From assembly GCA_934725105.1 (NCBI GenBank), contig CAKVBD010000057.1, forward strand, positions 1 through 5,550: DNA of 5,550 nucleotides, read 5' to 3'. The notes under the pieces were generated by a model that had not been told where the DNA came from, searched no databases, and saw nothing but the letters and a program-made list of their open reading frames with translations. The stretch is from an uncultured Bulleidia sp. GTDB taxonomy: Bacteria; Bacillota_I; Bacilli_A; Erysipelotrichales; Erysipelotrichaceae. The translations under genes were made by a program, and so were the position numbers. This document shows positions 1-5,518 of this stretch, one piece after another. The stretch's first letter is position 1. Each line of letters opens with the position of its first letter.

Positions 1-60
1 AGAATTGACATAAAAAAATCAGCATTTAAGCTGAAAATGAAAGTATTTCATTATGTCTGA
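1..60 (+). CDS. Possible C-terminal tail of a gene entering from the left
   Basis: Frame 1 is open from the first base to a TGA at 58-60 and reads RIDIKKSAFKLKMKVFHYV. It is lysine-rich and has no motif I recognise. No start lies in the window, so this could only be the end of a longer gene. The stop overlaps the ATG of the next small reading frame by 8 bases (ATGTCTGA), which would fit translational coupling or a frameshift joining the two. A 19-codon open stretch is easily met by chance in AT-rich DNA, so this is a tentative call. A terminator hairpin about 95 bases downstream supports some + strand transcript arriving here. Confidence 0.3.
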   Translation, partial: RIDIKKSAFKLKMKVFHYV

Positions 61-154
61 CTGTAAAACTCAGGAGCCATTGATATATGGTGAGCAAGTT
101 GTCTCAACTTTAGCAATAGATAAAACTTTACAGGAAGAATTGATTGAAAAATGA
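53..154 (+). CDS. Small ORF of 33 codons, unknown function or gene remnant
   Basis: ATG at 53 opens a 33-residue frame that begins MSDCKTQEPLIYGEQ and ends LQEELIEK before TGA at 152-154. The composition is protein-like: mixed charges, an acidic amphipathic C-terminus and no low-complexity run. The stop lies directly against the 5' arm of the terminator at 155-186, as expected for the last gene of a transcript. Against it, there is no good ribosome binding site before the ATG, and the same frame is blocked by TGA at 38-40. It could therefore be a translationally coupled small gene after the frame ending at 60, or the displaced C-terminus of that gene after a frameshift between about 41 and 60. 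I recognise no family. Confidence 0.3.
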   Translation: MSDCKTQEPLIYGEQVVSTLAIDKTLQEELIEK

Positions 155-186
155 AAAAGATCAGGAGTTTGATATCCTGATCTTTT
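155..186. terminator. Bidirectional intrinsic terminator
   Basis: A perfect 12-bp inverted repeat, AAAAGATCAGGA (155-166) and TCCTGATCTTTT (175-186), encloses an 8-base loop. It sits between the end of the + strand small frame (154) and the stop of the - strand hydrolase gene (190). The - strand reading has the longer U run (five U's, 158-154, with another U-rich stretch beyond), so it should serve the hydrolase gene best. The + reading ends in four U's. Confidence 0.8.
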
Positions 187-189
187 GTG

Positions 190-1347
190 CTACTTTTGTA
201 AACTGTAGTGGAATGTATGTTCTGGACTGTTCCAATGTTCATTTGCTATCCAATAGCTTGTTAAATCTGTTAAGTTATACACTGCGCTATGAACAGTTGT
301 TCCTTTTGTTCGATCACCTTCAACAACCCATGTTCTTCTTCCTACGCCTTGCAATAAGTCCATTGCTGTTTGTTCATTCTCAATGATTCCGTTTGTTGGA
401 CTTAACTGATCTGATAAGAATTGATAACGATCATATCCTTTTGCTTCATCTAGTGTTGGATAATAATCTGGCTGGACGATGAAATTCGTAACGACCTGGT
501 ATGGCTGTGTATTCTTTGTGACTTTGAATTCACGCTTGCTGCCATCGTTATCTGTACTATCAGTTGTACCTGCCCATTCTAAGATTGCACTGTTGCCTTC
601 TTTGTCTGCTACCATATAGTGATACGAAGTACCTGCAGAATCATGCATGTCGTATTTTGAAGCTAATGTAATTGCTTCCTCGACATTATCTGCATAGTCT
701 AGAATTAAACGTAGCAGTGTTGTTGAGGTAATGTCTGGACGATCCGTATTTTGATCAGTAGGTGTTGTTGGTTCTCCCTGGTATGTCATATAAATACCGC
801 ATGCAACACCAGCATCATTGATACCGTCTAATGGAATATATGGTGCAGCCAGCAGTAATGCTTTATCTTTGATACCTGTAATCCCTGTTTCTTCTTTAAT
901 GCCTAGAAATTGCAGATCAATTGTTGAAATAGATGCATGTCTGCCTTTTGGATTTGTATGAACAATGGCGGTATTTGTTTGCGAAAAGTCATAATTTCTT
1001 CCAAATACAAATTGATTGTCTTGCGTCCATGCAGTAAATGAGGAACATGCAATATCTTTTGGCTTGATTGTCATTGGAATCAAACCTTTAGTGATATTGT
1101 CTGTGACAAATTGAATCAACTCGTCATCATTGCTTGCACCGCCTTGTTCTAAGAATTTATCAAAGTAATAATCACCAGATACAGTCATTTCATATGTATA
1201 TCCATCATCATGTGATAAATCTTGATCAATGATTGTTGAAATGGATGATAGAGTAGAGATTTCATTATGCCAGATGGCATAGATTCCAGCGACAGCTAGA
1301 ACGATAACGCTCATAAAAATAATCAATAATCTTTTCAGTAATTTCAT
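190..1347 (-). CDS. Membrane-anchored or secreted linear amide C-N hydrolase (choloylglycine hydrolase/acyltransferase-like Ntn hydrolase)
   Basis: The 385-residue product probably cleaves a linear amide bond at or outside the cell surface. Its substrate cannot be read from the sequence; bile-salt conjugates, penicillin V, N-acyl amino acids and signalling amides are all known in the superfamily. The N-terminus (MKLLKR, then a hydrophobic stretch at about residues 7-26) is a signal peptide or single membrane anchor and has no lipobox cysteine. Residues 30-100 look like a propeptide. Cys101 starts the catalytic core (CSSFTAWTQDNQFVFGRNYDF). Arg117 and Asp120 lie 16 and 19 residues after it, the Cys2/Arg18/Asp21 spacing of bile salt hydrolases. 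GINDAG (Asn177) and VVTNF (Asn288) fit the later conserved asparagines, and GRRTW (about 336-340) may supply the final arginine. The family normally exposes its nucleophile cysteine by autoprocessing, so cleavage before Cys101 is inferred. The start is well set by AGAGGA at 1352-1357, 4 bases before the ATG. The promoter and two palindromes lie upstream, beside an eroded HxlR regulator. Confidence 0.85.
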   Translation of the reverse strand: MKLLKRLLIIFMSVIVLAVAGIYAIWHNEISTLSSISTIIDQDLSHDDGYTYEMTVSGDYYFDKFLEQGGASNDDELIQFVTDNITKGLIPMTIKPKDIACSSFTAWTQDNQFVFGRNYDFSQTNTAIVHTNPKGRHASISTIDLQFLGIKEETGITGIKDKALLLAAPYIPLDGINDAGVACGIYMTYQGEPTTPTDQNTDRPDITSTTLLRLILDYADNVEEAITLASKYDMHDSAGTSYHYMVADKEGNSAILEWAGTTDSTDNDGSKREFKVTKNTQPYQVVTNFIVQPDYYPTLDEAKGYDRYQFLSDQLSPTNGIIENEQTAMDLLQGVGRRTWVVEGDRTKGTTVHSAVYNLTDLTSYWIANEHWNSPEHTFHYSLQK

Positions 1348-1374
1348 ATAATCCTCTGTTTGTGTTATTCAGTT

Positions 1375-1425
1375 GTTGAAAAAACAACATGGTTGATTAT
1401 ATGAACTAATTGTTGAAAAGTCAAC
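1375..1425. promoter_or_regulatory. Paired GTTG-N6-CAAC operator-like palindromes
   Basis: Two copies of GTTG-N6-CAAC lie at 1375-1388 (GTTGAAAAAACAAC) and 1412-1425 (GTTGAAAAGTCAAC). The second extends to a 7-bp dyad, TTGTTGA...TCAACAA (1411-1427). Their centres are 37 bp apart. One overlaps the -35 box of the hydrolase promoter and the other falls at or just after its expected start site. That is the layout expected for a dimeric winged-helix repressor of the HxlR/MarR type. The neighbouring HxlR remnant is the obvious former partner. Binding is inferred from position and symmetry only. Confidence 0.6.
1396..1424 (-). promoter_or_regulatory. Promoter of the amide hydrolase gene
   Basis: Read on the - strand, TTGACT (1424-1419) and a perfect TATAAT (1401-1396) are separated by exactly 17 bases. 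This is close to the sigma-A/sigma-70 consensus. Transcription would start near 1389, about 40 bases before the ATG at 1347. The -35 box lies inside a palindrome (1412-1425), and a second palindrome covers the expected start, so this strong promoter looks built for repression. Confidence 0.75.
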
Positions 1426-1539
1426 AAGTTAAAAGAGAAGAAAAACAAAAACAAGATTTACTAATAAATTTCATAGTTACTTTAAAAATGATCATCTTCA
1501 GGCTAATATTGAACAAATAAAGTTTGAAGGTGATTTTAT

Positions 1540-1638
1540 ATGGCACGATATAAGAAGAAATTAGATGATGATATTCGTTGCCCTCTTGAATATGGATTAA
1601 CAATCTTTGGTGGAAAATGGAAGTCGCGTATTGTATGA
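1540..1638 (+). pseudogene. Truncated HxlR-family transcriptional regulator (N-terminal remnant)
   Basis: ATG at 1540 follows a strong ribosome binding site (GAAGGTGA, 1526-1533) and encodes 32 residues before TGA at 1636-1638. Residues 14-32, CPLEYGLTIFGGKWKSRIV, match the start of the HxlR winged-helix domain, whose members open with a C-P-x-E-Y-x-L-x-x-x-G-G-K-W-K pattern. Cys14 sits where HypR/YodB-type redox sensors carry their reactive cysteine. The family is usually about 100-120 residues long, so the recognition helix, wing and dimerisation part are all missing. The gene diverges from the amide hydrolase, the usual arrangement of an HxlR regulator and its target. A weak promoter may be TTTAAA (1481-1486) with TAATAT (1504-1509). 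The fragment could still be translated, but it cannot bind DNA as a normal HxlR dimer. Confidence 0.75.
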
Positions 1639-1678
1639 CTTTACACCAAAGCCTACAGGTACTGTAGAATTCGAGTAA
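1637..1678 (+). pseudogene. Probable C-terminal fragment of a deleted downstream gene
   Basis: Directly at the break in the HxlR frame, a different frame reads DFTPKPTGTVEFE and ends with TAA at 1676-1678. A strong terminator begins 12 bases later. The residues look like a genuine protein end rather than HxlR sequence, and the position just before a terminator suits the last codons of an operon's final gene. I infer that one deletion joined codon 32 of the regulator to the end of a following gene. The fragment is too short to name. HxlR genes often neighbour small oxidoreductases, but nothing here identifies one. Confidence 0.4.
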
Positions 1679-1689
1679 GAAGATTAATT

Positions 1690-1722
1690 TCCGAGAGACT
1701 TGAAAGGTTTCTCGGATTTTTT
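1690..1722 (+). terminator. Intrinsic terminator after the HxlR remnant
   Basis: TCCGAGAGACTT (1690-1701) pairs with AGGTTTCTCGGA (1705-1716) around a GAA loop. The 12-bp stem includes two G-U pairs and is followed by six T's (1717-1722). It is a strong rightward terminator with no intact gene left in front of it, which supports the view that a transcription unit once stood here. Confidence 0.8.
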
Positions 1723-1762
1723 CTACTTTTGAAAAAATGAAATTATGAAGCAGAAATTGCTT

Positions 1763-1851
1763 GTTCACTGTAAAAAGTGTCGCAAACTCCAAATGTTCGT
1801 TGTAAAAAATGTGCAATAAACCATATGTTCACTGTATATTTTGTGTAAATG
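1763..1851. repeat. Three tandem imperfect 32-bp repeats
   Basis: Copies start at 1763, 1795 and 1827, exactly 32 bases apart, and share the core GTTCRYTGTAWAWWDTGT. Copies 1 and 2 also share the tail pattern CAAA/CAAT...CCAAATG or CCATATG. The third copy decays after about 1851. Copy 1 contains a small dyad, CACTGTAAAAAGTG. Each copy translates as V-[HR]-C-x-x-C, but in a different frame because 32 is not a multiple of three. No spacers separate the copies, so this is not a CRISPR array. It may be a duplicated binding site (32 bp is about three helical turns) or the decayed remains of a cysteine-rich coding stretch. The flanks, 1723-1762 and 1852-1911, hold nothing I can identify. Confidence 0.6.
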
Positions 1852-1911
1852 TGTTTAGATGGACCTGGACATTAAGTGACTTTTTTTGATATAAGCAATG
1901 CAATGTATTTC

Positions 1912-1940
1912 TTTACTTTTGCTAGTGGAGTCTTTATAAT
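1912..1940 (+). promoter_or_regulatory. Promoter of the xpt operon
   Basis: TTTACT (1912-1917) and a perfect TATAAT (1935-1940) are spaced by 17 bases. Transcription would start near 1947, placing the whole riboswitch aptamer (from about 1960) in the 5' leader. Its position just upstream of the riboswitch, with no other equally good candidate close by, supports the call. Confidence 0.7.
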
Positions 1941-1959
1941 TTTCATGTTTTGAATACAA

Positions 1960-2025
1960 GTCGTATATACTTTCAGATGTGGTGAAAGCGTTTCTACCAG
2001 GCTGCCGTAATAGCCTGACTACGAT
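1960..2025 (+). promoter_or_regulatory. Guanine-class purine riboswitch aptamer
   Basis: All parts of the purine aptamer are visible. P1 is TCGTA (1961-1965) with TACGA (2020-2024), plus a flanking G-U pair. P2 is CTTTCA with TGAAAG, closing the loop GATGTGG (about 1970-1988). The junction carries the conserved GTTTCTACC (1990-1998). P3 is AGGCT with AGCCT around GCCGTAAT (1999-2016), followed by GACTA (2017-2021). The C in GACTA is the discriminator base that pairs with guanine; adenine riboswitches have U there. The junction shows none of the changes typical of 2'-deoxyguanosine variants. Guanine or (hypo)xanthine is therefore the expected ligand. With a terminator following, binding should switch the operon off. 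Confidence 0.93.
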
Positions 2026-2041
2026 GGAACTTTTTTCATTT

Positions 2042-2067
2042 ACTTCTGTATTTACAGAAGTTTTTTT
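2042..2067 (+). terminator. Riboswitch-controlled intrinsic terminator (expression platform)
   Basis: ACTTCTGT (2042-2049) and ACAGAAGT (2054-2061) form a perfect 8-bp stem with an ATTT loop, followed by further T's to 2067. It lies 17 bases past the aptamer and 73 bases before the xpt start, as in OFF-type guanine riboswitches. The competing antiterminator is not obvious. The best pairing I find is ATGGAA (2024-2029) with TTCTGT (2044-2049), which takes only one base of P1, so the switching step is not resolved by eye. Confidence 0.85.
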
Positions 2068-2140
2068 GTTTTGTATATGCACTTGTCATTTGGAATGCAA
2101 ATATGGATGTATCTATAAATTGAATGTGGGAGGCATAGAT

Positions 2141-2710
2141 ATGAAATTATTGATAGATGCGATTTTAGACAAAGGGAAGATATTAGAAGGAAACATTTTG
2201 AAGGTGGATACAATTATCAATCACCAGATTGATCCGGTTTTGATGGATCAAATAGGTGATGAATTCTATAATCACTTTAAAAATAAAGGAATTACAAAAG
2301 TAATTACAGTGGAATCTAGCGGGATTGCTCCTGCAATGATGTGTGCTTTGAAATTGAATGTTCCACTATTATTCTTGAAGAAAGCACAGCCAAGTACAAT
2401 GGCAAATCCTTTAACTTCTGAAGTATTTTCTTATACGAAAAACAAACAGTATACTCTTTGTGCTGAAAGAAGTTTTATCGATGATAACGATAAACTATTA
2501 TTTATTGATGATTTCTTAGCGAATGGAGAAGCATTTAGAGGTGTTGAAAATATTATTCAACAGACAAATGCAGAACTTGCTGGTGTTGGTATTTTGATTG
2601 AAAAATCATTCCAGTCTGGACATGACTATATTGTGAACAAAGGTTATGATTTCTATTCTTTAGCTAACATTACTTCATTTGATGATGGAAAGATCACATT
2701 TGCGGAATAG
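2141..2710 (+). CDS. xpt: Xanthine phosphoribosyltransferase
   Basis: This cytoplasmic purine-salvage enzyme transfers ribose 5-phosphate from PRPP to xanthine to give XMP; some family members also take guanine. The 189 residues agree with the usual size of about 190-195. Family landmarks are LKVDTIINHQIDP (20-32), the TVESSGIAPA segment (56-65) and the PRPP-binding loop LLFIDDFLANGEA (119-131), which closely resembles the B. subtilis Xpt loop. The start at 2141 is chosen because GGGAGG (2128-2133) lies 7 bases upstream. The frame stays open back to an ATG at 1979, but that ATG lies inside the riboswitch aptamer and the extra residues are not protein-like. It is the first gene of the operon, with its stop 8 bases before the permease start, and is controlled by the guanine riboswitch. 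Confidence 0.96.
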   Translation: MKLLIDAILDKGKILEGNILKVDTIINHQIDPVLMDQIGDEFYNHFKNKGITKVITVESSGIAPAMMCALKLNVPLLFLKKAQPSTMANPLTSEVFSYTKNKQYTLCAERSFIDDNDKLLFIDDFLANGEAFRGVENIIQQTNAELAGVGILIEKSFQSGHDYIVNKGYDFYSLANITSFDDGKITFAE

Positions 2711-2718
2711 GGGATTAT

Positions 2719-4050
2719 ATGAGTGATAAAAAAATCGAAAATGTATTTCAGTTAGATGGGCAAGTACCTCTAAAAACAGCGATTCCTTTTGGCTTGCAGC
2801 ATGTATTGGCAATGTTTGTGGCAAACTTGTCTCCAATTGCGATTATTTGTGCAGCTGCACAGCCTGCTTTAAGTACAGCTGAAATTGCTATGCTTGTACA
2901 GAATGCAATGTTTGTTGCGGGAATTGCTACAATGATTCAATTATATCCAGTGTGGAAAGTTGGTTCTAAATTACCAATTGTTATGGGTGTAAGCTTCACA
3001 TTCGTTACAATTTTAAGTACGATTGCTGCAAACTATGGTTATCCAACAGTCATTGGATGTGTCATGATTGGTGGTATCTTTGAAGGAACATTAGGACTTT
3101 TTGCAAAATACTGGCGTAAACTGATTTCTCCAATTGTTGCCGCATGCGTTGTTACTGCGATTGGTTTCTCATTATTTACAGTTGGTGCTCGTTCTTTCGG
3201 TGGTGGATATGCGGATGATTTCGGTGCACCAAAGAATCTGCTTTTAGGAACAATTACATTAGTTACTTGTCTTTTATGGAATATCAAAGCAAAAGGATAT
3301 TTGAAACAGTTATCTGTTTTGGTAGGATTAACAGTTGGATATGTTGTTGCAATTTTTATGGGTAAAGTTGATTTAAGTATTATCTTTGCGGATGGTTTGA
3401 TTTCTTTACCTAAATTCTTGCCATTTAAGCCAGAATTCAACATTGGCGCAATTGTTTCTGTTTGCATTATTTACTTAGTATCTGCTGCTGAAACGATTGG
3501 TGATACAACAGCATTGGTTGCTGGTGGATTGGAAAGAGACATTCAGGATCATGAAATTTCAGGCTCTTTGGCTTGTGATGGATTTGCATCAACAATTTCT
3601 TCCTTCTTTGGTTGTCCACCTGTAACTTCTTTTTCACAGAATGTTGGTTTAATTAACATGACAAAAGTTGTAAATCGTTTTACAATTGCTACTGGTGCAG
3701 TTGCTATGATTCTAGCTGGATTGCTTCCTCCAATTGGAAACTTCTTTGCCTCTTTGCCTGAATCTGTATTGGGTGGATGTACACTAATGATGTTTGGAAC
3801 AATTTTATTTTCTGGTGTTGAAATGCTGGCAAAAGCTGGATTCAATCAGAGAAATAGCATTATCGTTTCTTTATCATTAGCCATTGGTATTGGATTTACA
3901 ACATCTAGTGAAATTGGATTGTGGGCTTATTTTCCAGAAGTTGTGCAATCTGTATTTGCGACAAATGTTGTTGCGGTAGTGTTTGTAGTAGCAATTGTTC
4001 TGAACTTGATTCTTCCAAAGAGCATGGAAGTAAAATCAGAAGATAAATAG
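2719..4050 (+). CDS. pbuX: NCS2-family xanthine/purine permease
   Basis: This 443-residue polytopic membrane protein of the nucleobase-ascorbate transporter (NCS2/NAT) family probably imports xanthine, and perhaps guanine, with protons. The sequence is hydrophobic throughout, consistent with the family's 14 membrane segments. His28 in QHVLAMFVANLSP marks TM1. AAETIGD (256-262) supplies the conserved substrate-binding glutamate, Glu258. QNVGLINMTK (307-316) is the NAT signature, [QEP]-N-x-G-x4-T-[RKG]. The C-terminus is short and charged. AGGGG overlapping the xpt stop serves as ribosome binding site for ATG 2719. Pairing with xpt under a guanine riboswitch mirrors the B. subtilis xpt-pbuX operon, which is the main reason for preferring xanthine over uracil or urate. 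Substrate choice within NCS2 cannot be proven from motifs alone. Confidence 0.92.
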   Translation: MSDKKIENVFQLDGQVPLKTAIPFGLQHVLAMFVANLSPIAIICAAAQPALSTAEIAMLVQNAMFVAGIATMIQLYPVWKVGSKLPIVMGVSFTFVTILSTIAANYGYPTVIGCVMIGGIFEGTLGLFAKYWRKLISPIVAACVVTAIGFSLFTVGARSFGGGYADDFGAPKNLLLGTITLVTCLLWNIKAKGYLKQLSVLVGLTVGYVVAIFMGKVDLSIIFADGLISLPKFLPFKPEFNIGAIVSVCIIYLVSAAETIGDTTALVAGGLERDIQDHEISGSLACDGFASTISSFFGCPPVTSFSQNVGLINMTKVVNRFTIATGAVAMILAGLLPPIGNFFASLPESVLGGCTLMMFGTILFSGVEMLAKAGFNQRNSIIVSLSLAIGIGFTTSSEIGLWAYFPEVVQSVFATNVVAVVFVVAIVLNLILPKSMEVKSEDK

Positions 4051-4066
4051 GAGAATTGTTGAATTT

Positions 4067-5440
4067 ATGCTATATGATGTAATGATCGTTGGAGCAGGGC
4101 CTGGTGGTATTTTCTCTGCGTATGAGCTTGTGAAAAACAACGACAATTTAAAAATTGCGGTGTTTGAATCTGGAAATACTTTGGAAAAGAGAAAATGTCC
4201 GATTGATGGAAAAAATATTAAGACATGTGTTCATTGTAAAACATGTGCCATCATGAATGGGTTTGGTGGTGCTGGCGCATTTAGTGATGGTAAATATAAC
4301 ATCACAAATGAATTTGGTGGAAATTTATATGAATACATTGGCAGAAAAGAAGCTTTGGATCTAATGCATTATGTAGATGAAATTAACTGTTCTCATGGTG
4401 GAAAAGATACAAAGCTGTATACAACAGCGAATACGTCTATTAAAAAACTGTGCATGCAGAATGAACTGCATCTATTAGATGCGAGTGTTCGTCATTTAGG
4501 TACAGATATTAACTACATTGTATTAAAGAATCTATATGATGAATTGAAAGATAAGGTTGATTTCTATTTCTTATCGAAAGTAGATAAAATCAATCATCTA
4601 GATGATCAATATGAAGTAATCACAAATGGAACTTCTTATTTTGGCAAGAAGTGTATTGTTTCTACAGGTAGAAGTGGAAGTAAATGGATGCAGACGATTT
4701 GTTCTGATCTAGGCATTGAAACAAAATCGAATCGTGTGGATATTGGTGTGCGTGTTGAAGTTCCTAGTCTTGTATTTTCACAATTAACAGATGAATTGTA
4801 TGAAAGTAAAATTGTGTATCGTACAAAAAAATTCCAGGATAAAGTTCGTACATTCTGTATGAATCCTAGAGGTGTTGTTGTAAATGAAAATACAAATGGT
4901 ATTGTGACTGTGAATGGTCATTCTTATAATGATCCGGCTTTATATACAGACAATACAAACTTTGCATTACTTGTATCAAATAAATTTACAGAACCATTTA
5001 AGAGTTCTAATGAGTACGGTGAGAGTATTGCACGTTTATCTAATATGTTAGGTGGAGGTGTCATTGTTCAAAGATTCGGTGATTTGATTCGTGGTCAAAG
5101 ATCTAACAAGCATCGTATTGATGGTTCCTTCTTGACGCCTACATTAGCAGCCACACCAGGGGATTTATCTCTTGTTATTCCAAAACGTCAATTAGATGAC
5201 ATTATTGAAATGATTTATGCATTAGATAAGGTTGCACCTGGTACTGCGAGTGATGATACATTGTTATATGGTGTAGAAGTGAAATTCTATAATATGGATG
5301 TTGATGTTGATAACAATCTTGAAACAAAGCATAAAGGCTTATATGTGATTGGAGATTGTTCTGGTGTTACGCATTCATTATCACATGCAAGTGCAAGTGG
5401 TGTGTATGTTGCTAGAAAGATCACAGAAAGCTTTCAATAA
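4067..5440 (+). CDS. FAD-dependent dehydrogenase, COG2509-like, with four-cysteine motif
   Basis: This is a 457-residue flavoprotein of unknown substrate, without membrane segments and so presumably cytoplasmic. The N-terminal dinucleotide fold is clear: YDVMIVGAGPGGIFSAYEL (3-21), with the acidic end of the second strand at Glu34 (AVFES). Next come Cys44, Cys54, Cys57 and Cys60 (C-x9-C-x2-C-x2-C), leading into GFGGAGAFSDGK (65-76). This combination is typical of the COG2509 'uncharacterised FAD-dependent dehydrogenase' group. The C-terminal GLYVIGDCSGVTHSLSHASA (424-443) is the second flavin-binding motif. The cysteines could bind iron-sulfur or zinc; neither is shown. The start follows pbuX by 16 bases. 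Its nearest Shine-Dalgarno (AGGAG, 4049-4053) lies 13 bases from the ATG, longer than ideal, and no better in-frame start exists because the first strand begins at residue 3. It should be co-transcribed with xpt and pbuX. Confidence 0.88.
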   Translation: MLYDVMIVGAGPGGIFSAYELVKNNDNLKIAVFESGNTLEKRKCPIDGKNIKTCVHCKTCAIMNGFGGAGAFSDGKYNITNEFGGNLYEYIGRKEALDLMHYVDEINCSHGGKDTKLYTTANTSIKKLCMQNELHLLDASVRHLGTDINYIVLKNLYDELKDKVDFYFLSKVDKINHLDDQYEVITNGTSYFGKKCIVSTGRSGSKWMQTICSDLGIETKSNRVDIGVRVEVPSLVFSQLTDELYESKIVYRTKKFQDKVRTFCMNPRGVVVNENTNGIVTVNGHSYNDPALYTDNTNFALLVSNKFTEPFKSSNEYGESIARLSNMLGGGVIVQRFGDLIRGQRSNKHRIDGSFLTPTLAATPGDLSLVIPKRQLDDIIEMIYALDKVAPGTASDDTLLYGVEVKFYNMDVDVDNNLETKHKGLYVIGDCSGVTHSLSHASASGVYVARKITESFQ

Positions 5441-5447
5441 AAGATTT

Positions 5448-5472
5448 AAAAACCGCATATGCGGTTTTTTTT
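5448..5472 (+). terminator. Operon terminator
   Basis: AAAAACCGC (5448-5456) and GCGGTTTTT (5461-5469) form a 9-bp stem with an ATAT loop and a run of eight T's (5465-5472). It begins 8 bases after the dehydrogenase stop and ends the xpt operon. The A-rich 5' side means it could also work leftward. Confidence 0.93.
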
Positions 5473-5480
5473 GTTTGGCT

Positions 5481-5507
5481 AAAAAAACCCCAAGATAGTC
5501 TTGGGGT
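5481..5507 (-). terminator. Second hairpin, best read as a leftward terminator
   Basis: ACCCCAAGA (5487-5495) and TCTTGGGGT (5499-5507) make a 9-bp GC-rich stem with a three-base loop. Seven A's (5481-5487) precede it, giving a T run on the - strand and so an intrinsic terminator for a leftward gene beyond the right edge. The + side has no T run, so it is not a second terminator for the xpt operon. If the next gene runs rightward, this would instead be a hairpin in its leader. Confidence 0.6.
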
Positions 5508-5518
5508 CAGGCAAAGCT

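Noticed and set aside
5..33. Promoter with a perfect TTGACA at 5-10
   Set aside because: No acceptable -10 box lies 16-18 bases downstream; the hexamer at 17-bp spacing is AAGCTG.
51..386. Short open frames at 51-242 (-) and 144-386 (+)
   Set aside because: Both run through the terminator hairpin at 155-186. The + frame lies antisense to the hydrolase gene and the - frame overlaps its 3' end. Neither resembles a protein family.
1421..1816. 131-codon open frame on the - strand
   Set aside because: It crosses the hydrolase promoter, the HxlR remnant, the terminator and the repeats. It is rich in Phe, Ile and Leu with no motif, as expected from reading AT-rich DNA backwards.
1763..1851. CRISPR array
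   Set aside because: The 32-bp units are directly adjacent with no unique spacers, the copies are imperfect, and no cas gene is present.
1855..2082. 75-codon open frame on the - strand
   Set aside because: It overlaps the promoter, riboswitch aptamer and terminator of the xpt operon, which are well supported, and has no recognisable domain.
1979..2140. N-terminal extension of xpt from an ATG at 1979
   Set aside because: This ATG lies inside the riboswitch aptamer. The extension is not similar to Xpt, while ATG 2141 has an excellent ribosome binding site and gives the normal family length.
3039..3845. Two - strand open frames (3039-3467 and 3549-3845) inside the permease gene
   Set aside because: They are antisense shadows of a strongly supported membrane-protein gene and show no domain or ribosome binding site of their own.
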